Shown in pieces: positions 44,820-55,163 of a stretch of 64,000 nt of DNA. The position numbers were made by a program, and so were the translations under genes. Under the pieces are notes generated by a model. The model was not told where the DNA came from. It was given only the letters and a program-made list of their open reading frames with translations, and did not search any database. Positions within the stretch are counted from its first letter, which is position 1. Every line of letters begins with the position of its first letter. The stretch comes from Nitrospira sp. (lineage in GTDB: Bacteria; Nitrospirota; Nitrospiria; Nitrospirales; Nitrospiraceae), in the NCBI GenBank assembly GCA_020853775.1, contig JADYYH010000067.1:21693-85692 (forward strand). Reading direction: 5' to 3'.

Positions 44820-45881
44820 ATGGGCCGAGTGGGGATGCTGCTGTGTGCGATGGTGGTCATGTGCACCGGTTCGTGGGGAGTCACTGCGGCGGCGGAACCG
44901 CCGTCGAGTCCCGCGGAAGAAACCCTTCGAATCATGCATTTCGTCCTGGCGGGGACCGTGCCGTTGGAGCGCGCGCGCGGATTTGTCGATGAGGCTCAGG
45001 CTGCCGGGTTTACGGCCGTGCAGGTGCTGCTGACCGACGGCGTGCAGTTCGACCATGCGCCCTGGAAACCGGTGAAGACCGCCTGGACGAAAGCGGAGTT
45101 CATCTCCTGGGTGGCCTATGCGCGTGCCCATAGCTTAGAAGTCATTCCAGAGGTGAAGCTGCTCACGCACCAGGAGAAATTTTTTCAGCGGCAGTATCCG
45201 GGCTTGATGTTCAACACCGTGTCCTATGATCCGCGGAAGGACGCGACGTATGCGGTGGTGTTCCCGTTTCTCGACGAAGTGATCGAGGCGGTGCATCCCC
45301 AGGCGATTCATATCGGCCACGACGAAGCCTTCGGCTGGACGGTCGGACAGGTGTCCAAGTGGTTGAAGCTGGGTGAAGTCATGATTCCGGCGGACCTGTT
45401 TCTGCGCGATGTGGTTCGGGTGCACGATTACCTCAGCCGAAAAGGGGTCGAGACCTGGATGTGGGCCGACATGGTCTTGAGCCCGGCGGAGTTACCCGGC
45501 GCTCAAACGAAGCATCTCCACGGTATTGCGGCGGGATATGGCAAAGCGCTGCGCCATCAGCTTCCGCGTGATATTGTGATGTGTGATTGGCACTCGAGCG
45601 ATGAACAGGGCAGTTTCCCGTCGATGGACATCATGCAACTGGAAGGGTTTCGTGTCATCGGCGCGACCTGGAAACGGGAGTCCACGACCCGCAAATTCAG
45701 CCGGTATGCCTTATCCCGGCACGCCTATGGCCTGATGGCGACGACCGGTTTTCACGTGCAGCAGAACGATACCGACATGGTCCATTGGATTATCCAGGCA
45801 TCCGGGGCGTTGTTTCGCAATCCCGACGCGGTCGTGCCGCCTATGCCGACGTCAGCAGGTTCTTTGGAAGGAAAGGGGTAG
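44820..45881 (+). CDS. GH20-like glycoside hydrolase, 353 aa, exported
   Basis: Signal peptide about 1-25. The body resembles the TIM-barrel of glycoside hydrolase family 20 (beta-N-acetylhexosaminidases). An AAGFTAVQVLLTDGVQF strand-turn is followed by FISWVAYARAHSLEVIPEV, and HIGHDEAFG (164-172) matches the family HxGxDE with D168-E169 as the catalytic pair. The protein is shorter than most GH20 enzymes and lacks the N-terminal domain. It has the WMWADMVL strand typical of the barrel. It is isolated from any amino-sugar genes. Substrate unproven. Confidence 0.8.
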   Translation: MGRVGMLLCAMVVMCTGSWGVTAAAEPPSSPAEETLRIMHFVLAGTVPLERARGFVDEAQAAGFTAVQVLLTDGVQFDHAPWKPVKTAWTKAEFISWVAYARAHSLEVIPEVKLLTHQEKFFQRQYPGLMFNTVSYDPRKDATYAVVFPFLDEVIEAVHPQAIHIGHDEAFGWTVGQVSKWLKLGEVMIPADLFLRDVVRVHDYLSRKGVETWMWADMVLSPAELPGAQTKHLHGIAAGYGKALRHQLPRDIVMCDWHSSDEQGSFPSMDIMQLEGFRVIGATWKRESTTRKFSRYALSRHAYGLMATTGFHVQQNDTDMVHWIIQASGALFRNPDAVVPPMPTSAGSLEGKG

Positions 45882-46200
45882 TCTACCGGCAACGAATAGG
45901 TGATAGTCTCGTCCTGCCTGTCTGCATGGTCACGCGCCTCCTATCCTCAGCCGGTCCTCCATTCTTCGGCTAGTCATGATCTTCCTCGAAGGTCTCCTCC
46001 TGCGTATCTCTCATAGACGATTGAGGATTCACATGTGCGGGCGAGGCTTGTCCACGTTTGACCCAAAGTGACAGGGGAGTGGACCGCACCAGCCCTGAAC
46101 ACGTAGAATGCGCGTCCGCGGTTCATACGTGCGCTCGCCAGCGAGGGGCGCGTAGTGCCGCGGTCAGAACCAACGGGGCCATGACCAGGAAGGGATCGTC
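45882..46200. other. Intergenic region of 319 bases
   Basis: Nothing gene-like is visible. The last bases (AGGAAGGG at 46187-46194) give the ribosome binding site for ychF; the remainder should hold its promoter. Confidence 0.35.
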
Positions 46201-47292
46201 ATGAGTGTGAAATGTGGAATCGTCGGGCTGCCGAATGTAGGCAAGTCCACCCTCTTTAATGCGCTGACCAAATCGGGGATCGCGGCGGAAAATTATCCGT
46301 TCTGCACGATCGAGCCGAATATCGGGATTGTTGAAGTACCGGATGCGAGGATGCAGGCGCTGGCCGACATCGTCACGCCGCAGCGGATGCAGTACGCGAC
46401 GACCGAGTTCGTGGATATCGCCGGGCTGGTGGCGGGGGCCTCGAAGGGCGAAGGGTTGGGCAATCAATTCCTGGCCAATATTCGTGAAACCGACGGGATC
46501 GTGAACGTCGTGCGTTGTTTTGAGGACGACAACGTCGTGCATGTAGCGGGCAAGGTCGATCCGATTTCGGACATTGCGACCATTGTGACGGAGCTGGCGC
46601 TGGCGGATCTCACGACCGTCGAAAAGGCGCAAGAGCGGAATGTGAAACTCATCCGCTCGGGGGATAAAGATGCCGCAAAGCTGGGCGATTTGCTGGTGCA
46701 GGTGGCGGCCTGTCTGAACGACGGCAAGCCGGCGCGAACGATGAAACTGGATCCGGCGCAACGGGCGCTTCTCAAACCCCTCTGCCTGCTCACCATGAAG
46801 CCGGTGATGTATGTGGCCAATGTGTCGGAGAAGGGCTTCACCAACAATCCCCTGCTGGCTCGCGTAGAGGAATATGCAGCCGCAGAAGGAGCGCCGGTGG
46901 TGGCGATTTGCGCGGCGTTGGAATCCGAGATCGCGGTGCTGTCGGACGACGAAAAGCAGGAATTCCTGGCCGATATCGGCATGAAAGAGCCGGGCCTCAA
47001 TCGTCTGATTCGTGCAGCCTATCAGCTCCTCGGGTTGCAGACCTATTTTACGGCCGGCGTGAAAGAAGTTCGCGCCTGGACCATTCATATCGGCGATACG
47101 GCTCCGCAAGCCGCGGGGGTCATTCACGGCGATTTTGAAAAAGGGTTTATTCGTGCGGAAGTGATCGGATACGACGACTACATCGCTTGCAAAGGCGAGG
47201 CGGGGGCGAAGGAAAAAGGCAAAATGCGGCTGGAAGGGAAAGAGTACGTCGTGCGGGATGGCGATGTGATGCACTTCCGCTTCAATGTCTAG
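46201..47292 (+). CDS. ychF: Redox-regulated ATPase/GTPase YchF
   Basis: Obg-family P-loop protein of 363 residues. GLPNVGKST near residue 9 is the Walker A box and [19 protein letters not shown] is the G3 region. The G4 position reads NVSE rather than NKxD, the YchF feature that lets the family hydrolyse ATP. The C-terminal TGS-type domain starts near [14 protein letters not shown]. It binds ribosomes and influences stress responses in studied bacteria. A solitary housekeeping gene here. Confidence 0.95.
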   Translation: MSVKCGIVGLPNVGKSTLFNALTKSGIAAENYPFCTIEPNIGIVEVPDARMQALADIVTPQRMQYATTEFVDIAGLVAGASKGEGLGNQFLANIRETDGIVNVVRCFEDDNVVHVAGKVDPISDIATIVTELALADLTTVEKAQERNVKLIRSGDKDAAKLGDLLVQVAACLNDGKPARTMKLDPAQRALLKPLCLLTMKPVMYVANVSEKGFTNNPLLARVEEYAAAEGAPVVAICAALESEIAVLSDDEKQEFLADIGMKEPGLNRLIRAAYQLLGLQTYFTAGVKEVRAWTIHIGDTAPQAAGVIHGDFEKGFIRAEVIGYDDYIACKGEAGAKEKGKMRLEGKEYVVRDGDVMHFRFNV

Positions 47293-47349
47293 CCCGGTAC
47301 GAAGACCATGTTATGAGGCAGGGAGTTCTTGCCTGATTGGAGATCGACG

Positions 47350-47805
47350 ATGAATGAACAAGATACGCAGCGCGCCGTGGGAATTCTCAATCGGATCATG
47401 GAGCTTGAACTCGCCGGAGTCGTGCGGTACACGCATTATGCGCTCATGATCTACGGGTACAATCGGATTCCGATTGTGTCGTGGCTGAAGGGCAATGCGG
47501 ATGAGAGCCTGGCCCATGCTCACAAAGCCGGCGAACTGGTGACGCTACTGGGCGGGCATCCTTCGTTGAAAATCGGGACCCTGCTCGAAACTGAAAAGCA
47601 CGATATCGGCGATATTTTGCGGGAGAGCCTGGAGCATGAGAAGGCTGCCGTTGCGTCCTATTACGAACTGCTGAAGCTGGCGGAAGGCAAGTCCGTCTTG
47701 TTGGAAGAATACGCCCGGGAAATGATCGTGGGCGAAGAGCTCCATCTCGATGAAGTGAATAAGATGCTGCGCAAATCGGGCGACGTGCAGGCCTTTCGTT
47801 CCTGA
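47350..47805 (+). CDS. Ferritin-like protein (bacterioferritin-type), 151 aa
   Basis: Four-helix-bundle protein. Helix A has ELELAGVVRYTHYA, with the expected ferroxidase Glu followed by a Tyr/His region. Helix B has GNADESLAHAHKAGEL, and later helices contain LEHEKAAVASYYELL and EEYAREMIVGEELHLDEV, again with Glu/His pairs spaced as in bacterioferritins. No obvious haem-ligand Met near 50. ATG 47350 gives the usual start; the longer frame adds only six residues. It probably stores or detoxifies iron. It follows ychF after a short gap. Confidence 0.82.
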   Translation: MNEQDTQRAVGILNRIMELELAGVVRYTHYALMIYGYNRIPIVSWLKGNADESLAHAHKAGELVTLLGGHPSLKIGTLLETEKHDIGDILRESLEHEKAAVASYYELLKLAEGKSVLLEEYAREMIVGEELHLDEVNKMLRKSGDVQAFRS

Positions 47806-47906
47806 CCGACCAACAGGCTGAATGGGAGGGGCTTGCCGATCGTATCGGCAGGGCCTTCCTCAGCGGCTCATACTGCCGACCGCCGTTTCATCAGCTTCTT
47901 GCCATC

Positions 47907-48371
47907 ATGTTCGATGTCATTCTGTACCAGCCGGAAATTCCTCCGAACACCGGCAACATCATCCGGCTGTGTGCCAACACCGGTGCCAGGCTGCATCTGG
48001 TGAAGCCTCTGGGCTTTACGCTGGAGGACAAACAACTGCTGCGAGCCGGGCTGGACTATCACGAGTTTGCGACGATCTCCGTTCATGAGAGCTGGGAGAT
48101 ATGCCTGAAGCCCTTTGCTGATCGTCGATTGTTCGCAGTCTCGACGAAGGGCCGGCAACGATACGATCTGGTTCGCTATGCCGAAGGCGATGTATTTGTA
48201 TTCGGCCCGGAAAGCCGCGGGTTGCCGCCGGAGATTCTCGGAAGTGTCTCCGAGCAGCAGCGCATCCGTGTTCCCATGGTTGCCGGAAGCCGCAGCCTCA
48301 ACCTGTCCAACTCGGTGGCCGTGGTGCTCTACGAAGCCTGGCGACAGCTTGAGTTCGGACAATGCGTCTGA
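47907..48371 (+). CDS. trmL: tRNA (cytidine(34)-2'-O)-methyltransferase
   Basis: SPOUT-class methyltransferase of 154 residues that methylates the wobble ribose of tRNA-Leu. NTGNIIRLCANTGARLHLV, FGPESRGLP and RSLNLSNSVAVVLYEA are the three SPOUT/TrmL motifs that form the knotted S-adenosylmethionine site. Length is typical. Convergent with kup downstream. Confidence 0.95.
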   Translation: MFDVILYQPEIPPNTGNIIRLCANTGARLHLVKPLGFTLEDKQLLRAGLDYHEFATISVHESWEICLKPFADRRLFAVSTKGRQRYDLVRYAEGDVFVFGPESRGLPPEILGSVSEQQRIRVPMVAGSRSLNLSNSVAVVLYEAWRQLEFGQCV

Positions 48372-48374
48372 TGC

Positions 48375-48443
48375 CCGCCTAGTCCTTCCTCCTCCTCATC
48401 GCCATGAGGGCCGGGATTATCCAGCACAGGGGCAGCTAGGCGG
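48375..48443. terminator. Inverted repeat between convergent trmL and kup
   Basis: CCGCCTAG at 48375-48382 is repeated in inverse as CTAGGCGG at 48436-48443, spacer 53 bases. It could form a bidirectional stem between the two convergent genes. The arms are short and there is no U-tract, so this is a weak prediction. Confidence 0.3.
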
Positions 48444-50327
48444 TTAAATTTCCAGCACCAGTCCAATTTCGACTACCTGTTCCGATGGCAAATGGAAATA
48501 GGAACTGGCGCGTTGGGTATTCCGCGACAGGATCACAAACAGTTTTTCTCGCCAGATCGCCATGCCCGGCTTCGGGGTCGCCAAAAACGTGATTCTGCTC
48601 AGGAAGAACGTCGTGTCCTGTATCGGCAGTATATGGCCGTGTGCTGCGAGCTGGGTCAGGACGCGCGGAATATCCGGTCGCTCCATGAAGCCGCATCGGG
48701 CGATCACTTGAAAGAGATTCTCCTTGATAGGCGTGATCTCCAGCGGCGCTCCTGCGGAAACGAATGGCACATGTTCCGTGCGGACGGTAAGCACATAGAC
48801 GTGTTCGTGTAGTGATTTATTATGCCGGACATTTTGTAACAGGGCCGGCGGGGTGATGTCGGGATGTTGTGAGAGAAATACGGCTTGTCCCGCCGTTCGG
48901 CATTCCACCTTCGACAACACTTCGCCGACGAATTGACGCAATGGAGGAAATTGAACACGCAGGTGTTCGGCGACAATGGCTCGACCTCGCGCCCAGGTGC
49001 TCATCACGGTAAAAATCGCCGCGCCGAGGAGCAGCGGAAACCATCCGCCATGGGGAATCTTCTGGGCGTTCGCAAGAAAAAAGGCGAGGTCGATGAACAG
49101 GAAGACTCCCACGGCCATAGCCGCCGGCGGCGCACCCCACCGCCAATGGCTACGAGCCACCCGGTACATGAGCAGCGTGGTGATGATCATGGAACCGGAG
49201 ACGGCGATGCCATAGGCTGCGGCCAGGTTGGTGGACGATCCGAACGAGAGGATCAGCCCGACGGTCCCGATGAACATCAGCCAGTTCAGGAGGGCGAAAT
49301 AGATTTGTCCATGTTGCTCCGCGGAGGTATGCGTGATCCGGAGCGGCGGAAGATAACCCAGCTGCACGGCTTGCAATGTCAGTGAGAAGGCACCGGACAA
49401 CATGGCTTGGGACGCAATGATGGTGGCCACGGTCGCCAACGCAATCAGCGGGTAGAGCATCCAATCCGGTGCCAGATGATAAAAGGGGTTGGCGAGTGCC
49501 GCCGGGTTTCGCATCAGAAGCGCCCCCTGGCCGAAATACTGGAGCAAGAGAGCCGGCAGGGCCACCGCAAACCAGCCTAGCTGTATCGGTAATCGTCCGA
49601 AATGGCCCATGTCGGCATACAGGGCTTCGGCTCCGGTGAGGACCAGAAACACACTGCCCAATACCAGGAAACCGATGCCGGCATGATGAAAGAGAAACCC
49701 GATGGCATACAGCGGATTTGCGGCCAGCAGCACCGCAGGGGTTTGGATCACACTGTGGAAGCCGAGCAGGGCCAGTGCGGCGAACCAGACCAGCATGATG
49801 GGACCGAAGATGCTCCCTATTCTTCCGGAGCCACGGCGCTGGATGGTGAAGAGCATGGCGACCAGTCCGATGGTAATGGGAAGGACATAGGGAGTGAACA
49901 CATCGGTGGCCAGCGTCAGCCCTTCCACTGCGCTGAGGACGGAAATCGCCGGGGTGATAATACCATCGCTGTAGAGAAAGGCGACGCCGATCAATCCCAC
50001 AGAAACGACAAGGCTCAGCCCTTGGCGGAGATTGACCGGGTGGGACCGTTGGCTGAGCGCCATGAGCGCCAGCATGCCCCCCTCGCCGTCGTTATCGGCC
50101 TTCATCACGAACAGCAGATACTTGACGGTCACGACGAGCACGAGAGCCCAGACGATCAAGGATAAGATGCCCAGCACGTTGTCGTGGGTGACCGACAGTC
50201 CGTGCGATTCGTGAAAACACTCGCGCAGGGCATAGAGGGGGCTGGTTCCGATATCGCCATACACGACGCCCAGGGCGGCAAGGGCTAAGGATGCGGGAGC
50301 CGGTGGATTGTTCAGCGGTTTCGGCAT
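48444..50327 (-). CDS. kup: Kup-family potassium transporter
   Basis: Inner-membrane K+/H+ symporter of the KUP/HAK/KT family. It opens with ALGVVYGDIGTSPLYALRE, the family signature. About 12 hydrophobic segments occupy residues 15-460 and a cytoplasmic C-terminal domain follows. The length of 627 residues matches E. coli Kup. I chose ATG 50327, which gives a short N-terminus before the signature; ATG 50387 would add 20 residues without a helix. Monocistronic. It maintains potassium under low-pH or osmotic conditions in studied species. Confidence 0.93.
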   Translation of the reverse strand: MPKPLNNPPAPASLALAALGVVYGDIGTSPLYALRECFHESHGLSVTHDNVLGILSLIVWALVLVVTVKYLLFVMKADNDGEGGMLALMALSQRSHPVNLRQGLSLVVSVGLIGVAFLYSDGIITPAISVLSAVEGLTLATDVFTPYVLPITIGLVAMLFTIQRRGSGRIGSIFGPIMLVWFAALALLGFHSVIQTPAVLLAANPLYAIGFLFHHAGIGFLVLGSVFLVLTGAEALYADMGHFGRLPIQLGWFAVALPALLLQYFGQGALLMRNPAALANPFYHLAPDWMLYPLIALATVATIIASQAMLSGAFSLTLQAVQLGYLPPLRITHTSAEQHGQIYFALLNWLMFIGTVGLILSFGSSTNLAAAYGIAVSGSMIITTLLMYRVARSHWRWGAPPAAMAVGVFLFIDLAFFLANAQKIPHGGWFPLLLGAAIFTVMSTWARGRAIVAEHLRVQFPPLRQFVGEVLSKVECRTAGQAVFLSQHPDITPPALLQNVRHNKSLHEHVYVLTVRTEHVPFVSAGAPLEITPIKENLFQVIARCGFMERPDIPRVLTQLAAHGHILPIQDTTFFLSRITFLATPKPGMAIWREKLFVILSRNTQRASSYFHLPSEQVVEIGLVLEI

Positions 50328-50647
50328 GCATGGGCCGTCGGGGGCGGATAGTTGTGTGTGGAAGTGGTTATCCGGCGGCGAGCGCAACTATAACATGTCC
50401 GACAGGTGGATGTCGGTGCGCCCGGAGCAGGGCCCGGTCATGGGAGGCCCGCCGTTTGAGCGGTAGGACGCCGTGGATCAGGTCTGGAAGTATAGGACAT
50501 GTTCTGCTAGATTCCCGCTCAGCCATCGCAAGGCGGCATCGCAACTGCGTCGCCTGAGTTCGTCGAGTTCACCTGACAAGAAAGCCTCTGAGACCGGCTG
50601 GATGCCATTCGGTCACGCCTCGCTTTCGGAAAGCCTGATGCACCCAC
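50328..50647. promoter_or_regulatory. Divergent region between kup and tex, 320 bases
   Basis: No gene is visible. CTATAACATGT at about 50390 and TATAGGACATGT near 50490 provide possible -10-like words and a repeated ACATGT. The divergent promoters of kup and tex should lie here. No clear operator or RNA element seen. Confidence 0.35.
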
Positions 50648-53047
50648 ATGAGTGTTTCAACGACGCCGACTATTTCAGCCGCAGCCCAGCAACGTATTGT
50701 CGATCTTCTCGCCAAAGAACTGGCCGTCACCGCTCCGCAAGTGTCGGCGGCAGTGACCCTGTTGGACGGCGGGGCGACGGTGCCCTTCATTGCACGGTAT
50801 CGCAAAGAAGCCACCAATAATCTGGATGACACGCATCTGCGTACATTGGAAGAACGGCTTCTGTATCTGCGCGAATTGGAAGAGCGGCGACAGACGATCC
50901 TGGCGTCCATCGAAGAGCAGGGCAAACTGACGGATGAGCTGCGTCGGGCAATCGAGCAGGCTGCGACGAAACAGGCGGTCGAAGACATCTATCTGCCGTT
51001 CAAGCCCAAACGCCGCACCAAAGCCCAGATCGCGCGTGAGGCCGGGTTGGAGCCGCTGGCTGACGCGCTTCTGGCCGATCCGACACTCGATCTCGAACAG
51101 CAAGCCGCGAAGTACGTGAAGGTGGTGGCGGCGGCCGAGGGGGGCGAGGGCATCAACGTGCCCGACGCGAAGGCTGCCTTGGAAGGGGCCCGGGATATTC
51201 TGGTCGAGCGGTTCGCCGAAACCGCCGACCTGCTCGCAACCCTGCGCGCGAAGTTGTGGAACGAAGGGATCGTCACCTCCACGGTCATGCCCGGGAAAGA
51301 GACGGCGGAAGAAGAGAAGTTCCGCGATTATTACGCCTATTCCGAAACGATTCGCACGATTCCTTCGCATCGAGCCTTGGCCATGTTCCGTGGCCGCACA
51401 TTGGGCGTGCTGAAACTCGATCTGGGTCTGGGGGAAATCCTCGATGCCCAGGTGCCGCATCCCTGCGCCGCACTCATTGCCGTCCGTTTCGGCATCGAGA
51501 ATCGCGGCCGGCGCGCCGACAAATGGCTCAGCGATGTCTGTTACTGGGCCTGGCGGGTGAAAGTACATCTCCATCTCAGCACGGAATTGCTGCTCCAGGT
51601 GCGTGAGGCGGCGGAAGCAGAGGCGATCAAAATCTTCGGCCGTAACCTCCACGAACTCCTGCTCGCGGCCCCGGCCGGTCCGAAAGCCGTGCTCGGGCTC
51701 GATCCCGGTATCCGCACCGGTTGCAAAGTGGCGGTCGTGGATGCCACGGGAAAACTCCTCGAAACCGCGACAATTTATCCGCATCAACCTCGCAATGACT
51801 GGCAGGGGGCGCTTGCAACCATCGTAGAGCTGGTGATCCGGCATGGGGTGGAATTGATTTCGATCGGTAATGGTACGGCGAGTCGTGAGACGGACAAACT
51901 GGCCGTTGAAGTGATCAAGATGGTGGCCGAACGGAAGCCGGAGCAGAAGGTGGCCAAAATTGTGGTGAGCGAAGCGGGGGCATCCGTGTATTCGGCCTCG
52001 GCGTTCGCGGCTGCGGAGTTTCCGACGCTGGATGTCAGTTTACGTGGCGCCGTCTCGATCGCCAGAAGATTGCAGGATCCGCTGGCCGAACTGGTCAAGA
52101 TCGATCCCAAATCAATCGGGGTCGGCCAATACCAACACGATGTCAATCAGCGGGCCCTCGCGCGATCGCTCGATGCCACGGTTGAAGACTGCGTAAACGC
52201 GGTGGGAGTGGACGTGAATACGGCGTCGGCCCCGCTGCTGGCGAGGGTATCCGGATTGAACCGCGTGCTGGCGCAAAACATCGTGGAGTACCGTGACAGC
52301 CACGGTCGGTTCCGGAACCGCTATATGATCCTGAAGGTCCCGCGTCTCGGCGAGAAAACGTTCGAACAGGCGGCAGGGTTTCTGCGGATCAACGACGGGG
52401 ATAATCCGCTGGACCGTTCCGCCGTGCACCCGGAAGCCTATCCGGTGGTCGAACGGATGCTGGCGCGTTTGAGCAAAGGTATCGCCGAAGTCATGGGGAA
52501 GCCGACCCTGTTGAAGGATCTCTCTCCGGCGGAATTCACCAACGAGACCTTCGGTCTGCCGACGGTGCGCGATATCCTCTCGGAGTTGGAAAAGCCGGGT
52601 CGCGATCCGCGTCCGGAATTCAAGACGGCGACCTTTCGCGACGGGGTGGAGTCGCTCGCCGACTTGCAGCCCGGGATGGTGCTTGAGGGAGTCGTGACGA
52701 ACGTTGCGGCCTTCGGCGCATTCGTGGATATCGGCGTGCATCAGGACGGCCTCGTGCACGTGTCGGCGTTGGCGAACACGTTCGTCAAAGATCCGCATGA
52801 GGTCGTGAAACCTGGCCAGATCGTGAAGGTGAAGGTACTGTCCGTCGATGTGCCGCGACAGCGCATTTCGCTGACCATGCGCATGGAGGATGCCGCGACG
52901 CCGGCTTCACAGCCTGCGTCCCGTACGGGAGGGTCGCGTGAGGCTCGAGACCGGCGCCCCGCCGATCAGCCGCGCGGGGGATTCCGTGAACCTCAGCCCA
53001 TCGGGGCGTTGGCGCTGGCCCTGGCCCGCGCCAAAGAGAAAAAATAG
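50648..53047 (+). CDS. tex: Tex-like transcription accessory protein
   Basis: RNA-binding protein of 799 residues with the full Tex architecture. An N-terminal helical domain includes [21 protein letters not shown] near residue 38. A YqgF/RuvC-like nuclease fold follows at [16 protein letters not shown] (about 353). Two helix-hairpin-helix motifs lie around 510-560 ([18 protein letters not shown]). An S1 domain begins near 675 with [19 protein letters not shown]. The C-terminal 50 residues are Arg/Gly-rich and disordered. Tex proteins affect transcription and RNA turnover; it is a housekeeping gene here. Confidence 0.95.
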   Translation: MSVSTTPTISAAAQQRIVDLLAKELAVTAPQVSAAVTLLDGGATVPFIARYRKEATNNLDDTHLRTLEERLLYLRELEERRQTILASIEEQGKLTDELRRAIEQAATKQAVEDIYLPFKPKRRTKAQIAREAGLEPLADALLADPTLDLEQQAAKYVKVVAAAEGGEGINVPDAKAALEGARDILVERFAETADLLATLRAKLWNEGIVTSTVMPGKETAEEEKFRDYYAYSETIRTIPSHRALAMFRGRTLGVLKLDLGLGEILDAQVPHPCAALIAVRFGIENRGRRADKWLSDVCYWAWRVKVHLHLSTELLLQVREAAEAEAIKIFGRNLHELLLAAPAGPKAVLGLDPGIRTGCKVAVVDATGKLLETATIYPHQPRNDWQGALATIVELVIRHGVELISIGNGTASRETDKLAVEVIKMVAERKPEQKVAKIVVSEAGASVYSASAFAAAEFPTLDVSLRGAVSIARRLQDPLAELVKIDPKSIGVGQYQHDVNQRALARSLDATVEDCVNAVGVDVNTASAPLLARVSGLNRVLAQNIVEYRDSHGRFRNRYMILKVPRLGEKTFEQAAGFLRINDGDNPLDRSAVHPEAYPVVERMLARLSKGIAEVMGKPTLLKDLSPAEFTNETFGLPTVRDILSELEKPGRDPRPEFKTATFRDGVESLADLQPGMVLEGVVTNVAAFGAFVDIGVHQDGLVHVSALANTFVKDPHEVVKPGQIVKVKVLSVDVPRQRISLTMRMEDAATPASQPASRTGGSREARDRRPADQPRGGFREPQPIGALALALARAKEKK

Positions 53048-53085
53048 CAAGCACGCGACTCGCCTCCGGCGCGCGCGGGAGTGGT

Positions 53086-53688
53086 TCAGGGAGTGACCTT
53101 GAAGTAGTTTCCGCCTTTGGCCTGTTCGTCGTCGCTGCCCCAGGCGATATGTTTGTCCAGCCGCTTGAGGAGCGGCACATGTTTTGAGCAGTGGATGTAG
53201 GCTTCCTCCACGCCGATGAGGATCCAGGCTTTGGGGTGGCGTCCGCCCTTGACGTGAGCGGCTTCGGTGATGCGCGCCGGCAGCCGGGAGAGGCTCTCCG
53301 GTTCGCTCGGGTCGAGCACACGCGCGGTTCCATTCACATGGAGGCCGACCGTGCTCTGATAGAAGTCGGGAAACATCAACCCGATGTGCGGATTCTCCAT
53401 GATGTTTCCCAGACTCGCCAGCACGCCGTTGCCCCGGTATTCCGGGTAGACCAGCGTCTTGTCATCCAGCACGTGAACGAATCCCGGTTCACCGGCTCGA
53501 AAAGAACAATCGCACTCACCCTTCCCATCGGCGGTGGCAATGAAGACCATGTCCATCCGTGCGATGAACTGCTGCATCTGTGAATTCAAGTGGGGCAGGC
53601 TTTGGTGGGCATAAAATGCCGCGGCGCGAGCCGAGGTGCCGAATCGCTCTTGTGCGCGCTGTTCGCCCGATGATCCCGGCCTTGTCAT
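53086..53688 (-). CDS. Pyridoxamine 5'-phosphate oxidase-like flavin-binding protein
   Basis: Split-barrel FMN-binding protein of about 200 residues. The motif VFIATADGKGECDCSFRAG with FVHVLDDKTLVYPEYRGNGVLASLGNI (about 45-95) is typical of the family that includes pyridoxamine phosphate oxidase-like proteins. NPHIGLMFPDF and LHVNGTARVL follow. ATG 53688 gives a start with GGAGC upstream, and a TTG/GTG frame extends to 53793. No specific reaction can be named. Convergent with tex. Confidence 0.83.
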   Translation of the reverse strand: MTRPGSSGEQRAQERFGTSARAAAFYAHQSLPHLNSQMQQFIARMDMVFIATADGKGECDCSFRAGEPGFVHVLDDKTLVYPEYRGNGVLASLGNIMENPHIGLMFPDFYQSTVGLHVNGTARVLDPSEPESLSRLPARITEAAHVKGGRHPKAWILIGVEEAYIHCSKHVPLLKRLDKHIAWGSDDEQAKGGNYFKVTP

Positions 53689-53800
53689 ATCGAACGCTCC
53701 TTGTGGAATAGGTCTGCGAAGGTGCTGCAGCGGTGATTGTCCCTCATGCAGGAGGGTGCTGTCGATGCGTGTGATGATGGAGACGTGTGACAAGACCTGT

Positions 53801-55153
53801 TTAGCCGCCGCCTTCGTATTTCTTCAGTTTTGCCAACAGCGTTTTGTAGTCGATCCGGAGGGTGTGGGCCGCTTTCGTTTTGTTGCCGCCGCTGGATTGC
53901 AGCACCCGTTCAATATGCAGGCGTTCGACCTCGTCGAGAGGCTGTTGCGTCTGGTCGTGAGGAGGGGATGCCGCCGTCGTCCGGGGGAGTACCTGTAGGA
54001 CTTCTTCAGGGGAAATCGGTCCGGAGTTCGGACTCAGCAGGACCATGCGTTCGATCACATTGCGCAGTTCGCGGATGTTTCCCGGCCAGCGGTACGCGGC
54101 CAGGTGCGCGAGGGCTTCCGGCGTCAACATTCTCGTTGCGGTGCCCGGGATCCGAAGGTGGCGCAGAATATGAGCGGCCAAAACGGGAAGATCTTCCGGC
54201 CGTTCTCGCAACGGCGGCACGAACAGCGTCACCGTGTTGATGCGATAGAGAAGATCATCTCGAAACCGACCTTGCAGCACGAGTTCCTGGACGTCTCGAT
54301 TCGTCGCGCAGATGATGCGGACATCGGCTCGAAGCGTACGGGTGCTGCCGACAGGGCGGTATTCGTTCCGGTCCAGAAAGCGCAGCAGGCTCACCTGCAT
54401 CGGCCCCGGCATGTCGCCGATCTCGTCCAGAAACAAGGAGCCGCCTTCAGCGGCGGCGATCAATCCTGGTTTGGTCTGAGCGGCGCCGGTAAACGCGCCC
54501 TTTTCGTGCCCGAACAATTCGCTCTCGAGGAGTTCCCGGCTCACCGCCCCGCAATTGACGGCGATGCAGGGACCGTTGGCTCGTCGGCTTTGCGCATGGA
54601 GCAGCCGCGCGACCACTTCCTTTCCGGAACCGGTTTCGCCCTGGATGAGGACCGTGGCTTGAGAGGGCGCGACCTGAGCGATCTGGGATTTCAATGTCCG
54701 CCAGGACTGGCTGGTTCCATCGACGATGTCGTCCTGTCGATACCCGCCATGGCGTGCCGCCAGATTTTCTCGGCGAAGGTCCCGCACCGTGCGAAGTTTT
54801 GCGAGGGCGGCCTTTACGGCCGCGCCGTCGAACGGGGTGTCCTTGATGAGGAAGTCCCACGCGCCGTCTTTGATTGCTGCCACCGCGTCTTTGACGTCGC
54901 CATGGCCGGTCAGGACGATCACATCCACATCCGGTTGATGGTCCTTCACCCAGCGCAGGACGGCTTTGCCGTCCATCCCGGGCATGCGAAGATCGGTAAT
55001 GACGCAGTCGAACGATCCGGTACGGAGGCGATCAAGCCCGTCCTGCCCGCTGCCGGCTGTCTGCGTGTCGCAGCCCTCTTCGCGGAGTGCCTGTTCCACG
55101 ACAAGGCGGACAAATTCTTCATCGTCGATGATGAGGGTACGTAGGTGTTCCAT
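53801..55153 (-). CDS. Sigma-54-dependent response regulator of the NtrC family
   Basis: 450 residues: receiver (1-120, DDEE pocket and Asp in VITDLRMPG), AAA+ activator domain and Fis-type HTH. The Walker A GETGSGKE, the GAFTGA loop (GHEKGAFTGAAQ) that contacts sigma-54, and the Walker B in LFLDEIGD are all present, so it should activate sigma-54 promoters. The HTH near the end reads NKTKAAHTLRIDYKTLLAKLK. It starts ten bases after the histidine kinase stop, forming a two-component pair. Target genes are not shown. Confidence 0.94.
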   Translation of the reverse strand: MEHLRTLIIDDEEFVRLVVEQALREEGCDTQTAGSGQDGLDRLRTGSFDCVITDLRMPGMDGKAVLRWVKDHQPDVDVIVLTGHGDVKDAVAAIKDGAWDFLIKDTPFDGAAVKAALAKLRTVRDLRRENLAARHGGYRQDDIVDGTSQSWRTLKSQIAQVAPSQATVLIQGETGSGKEVVARLLHAQSRRANGPCIAVNCGAVSRELLESELFGHEKGAFTGAAQTKPGLIAAAEGGSLFLDEIGDMPGPMQVSLLRFLDRNEYRPVGSTRTLRADVRIICATNRDVQELVLQGRFRDDLLYRINTVTLFVPPLRERPEDLPVLAAHILRHLRIPGTATRMLTPEALAHLAAYRWPGNIRELRNVIERMVLLSPNSGPISPEEVLQVLPRTTAASPPHDQTQQPLDEVERLHIERVLQSSGGNKTKAAHTLRIDYKTLLAKLKKYEGGG

Positions 55154-55163
55154 GGCGATCAGT

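Noticed and set aside
46123..47274. 383-codon minus-strand frame opposite ychF
   Set aside because: Perfect shadow of YchF with high His/Arg content and no family match.
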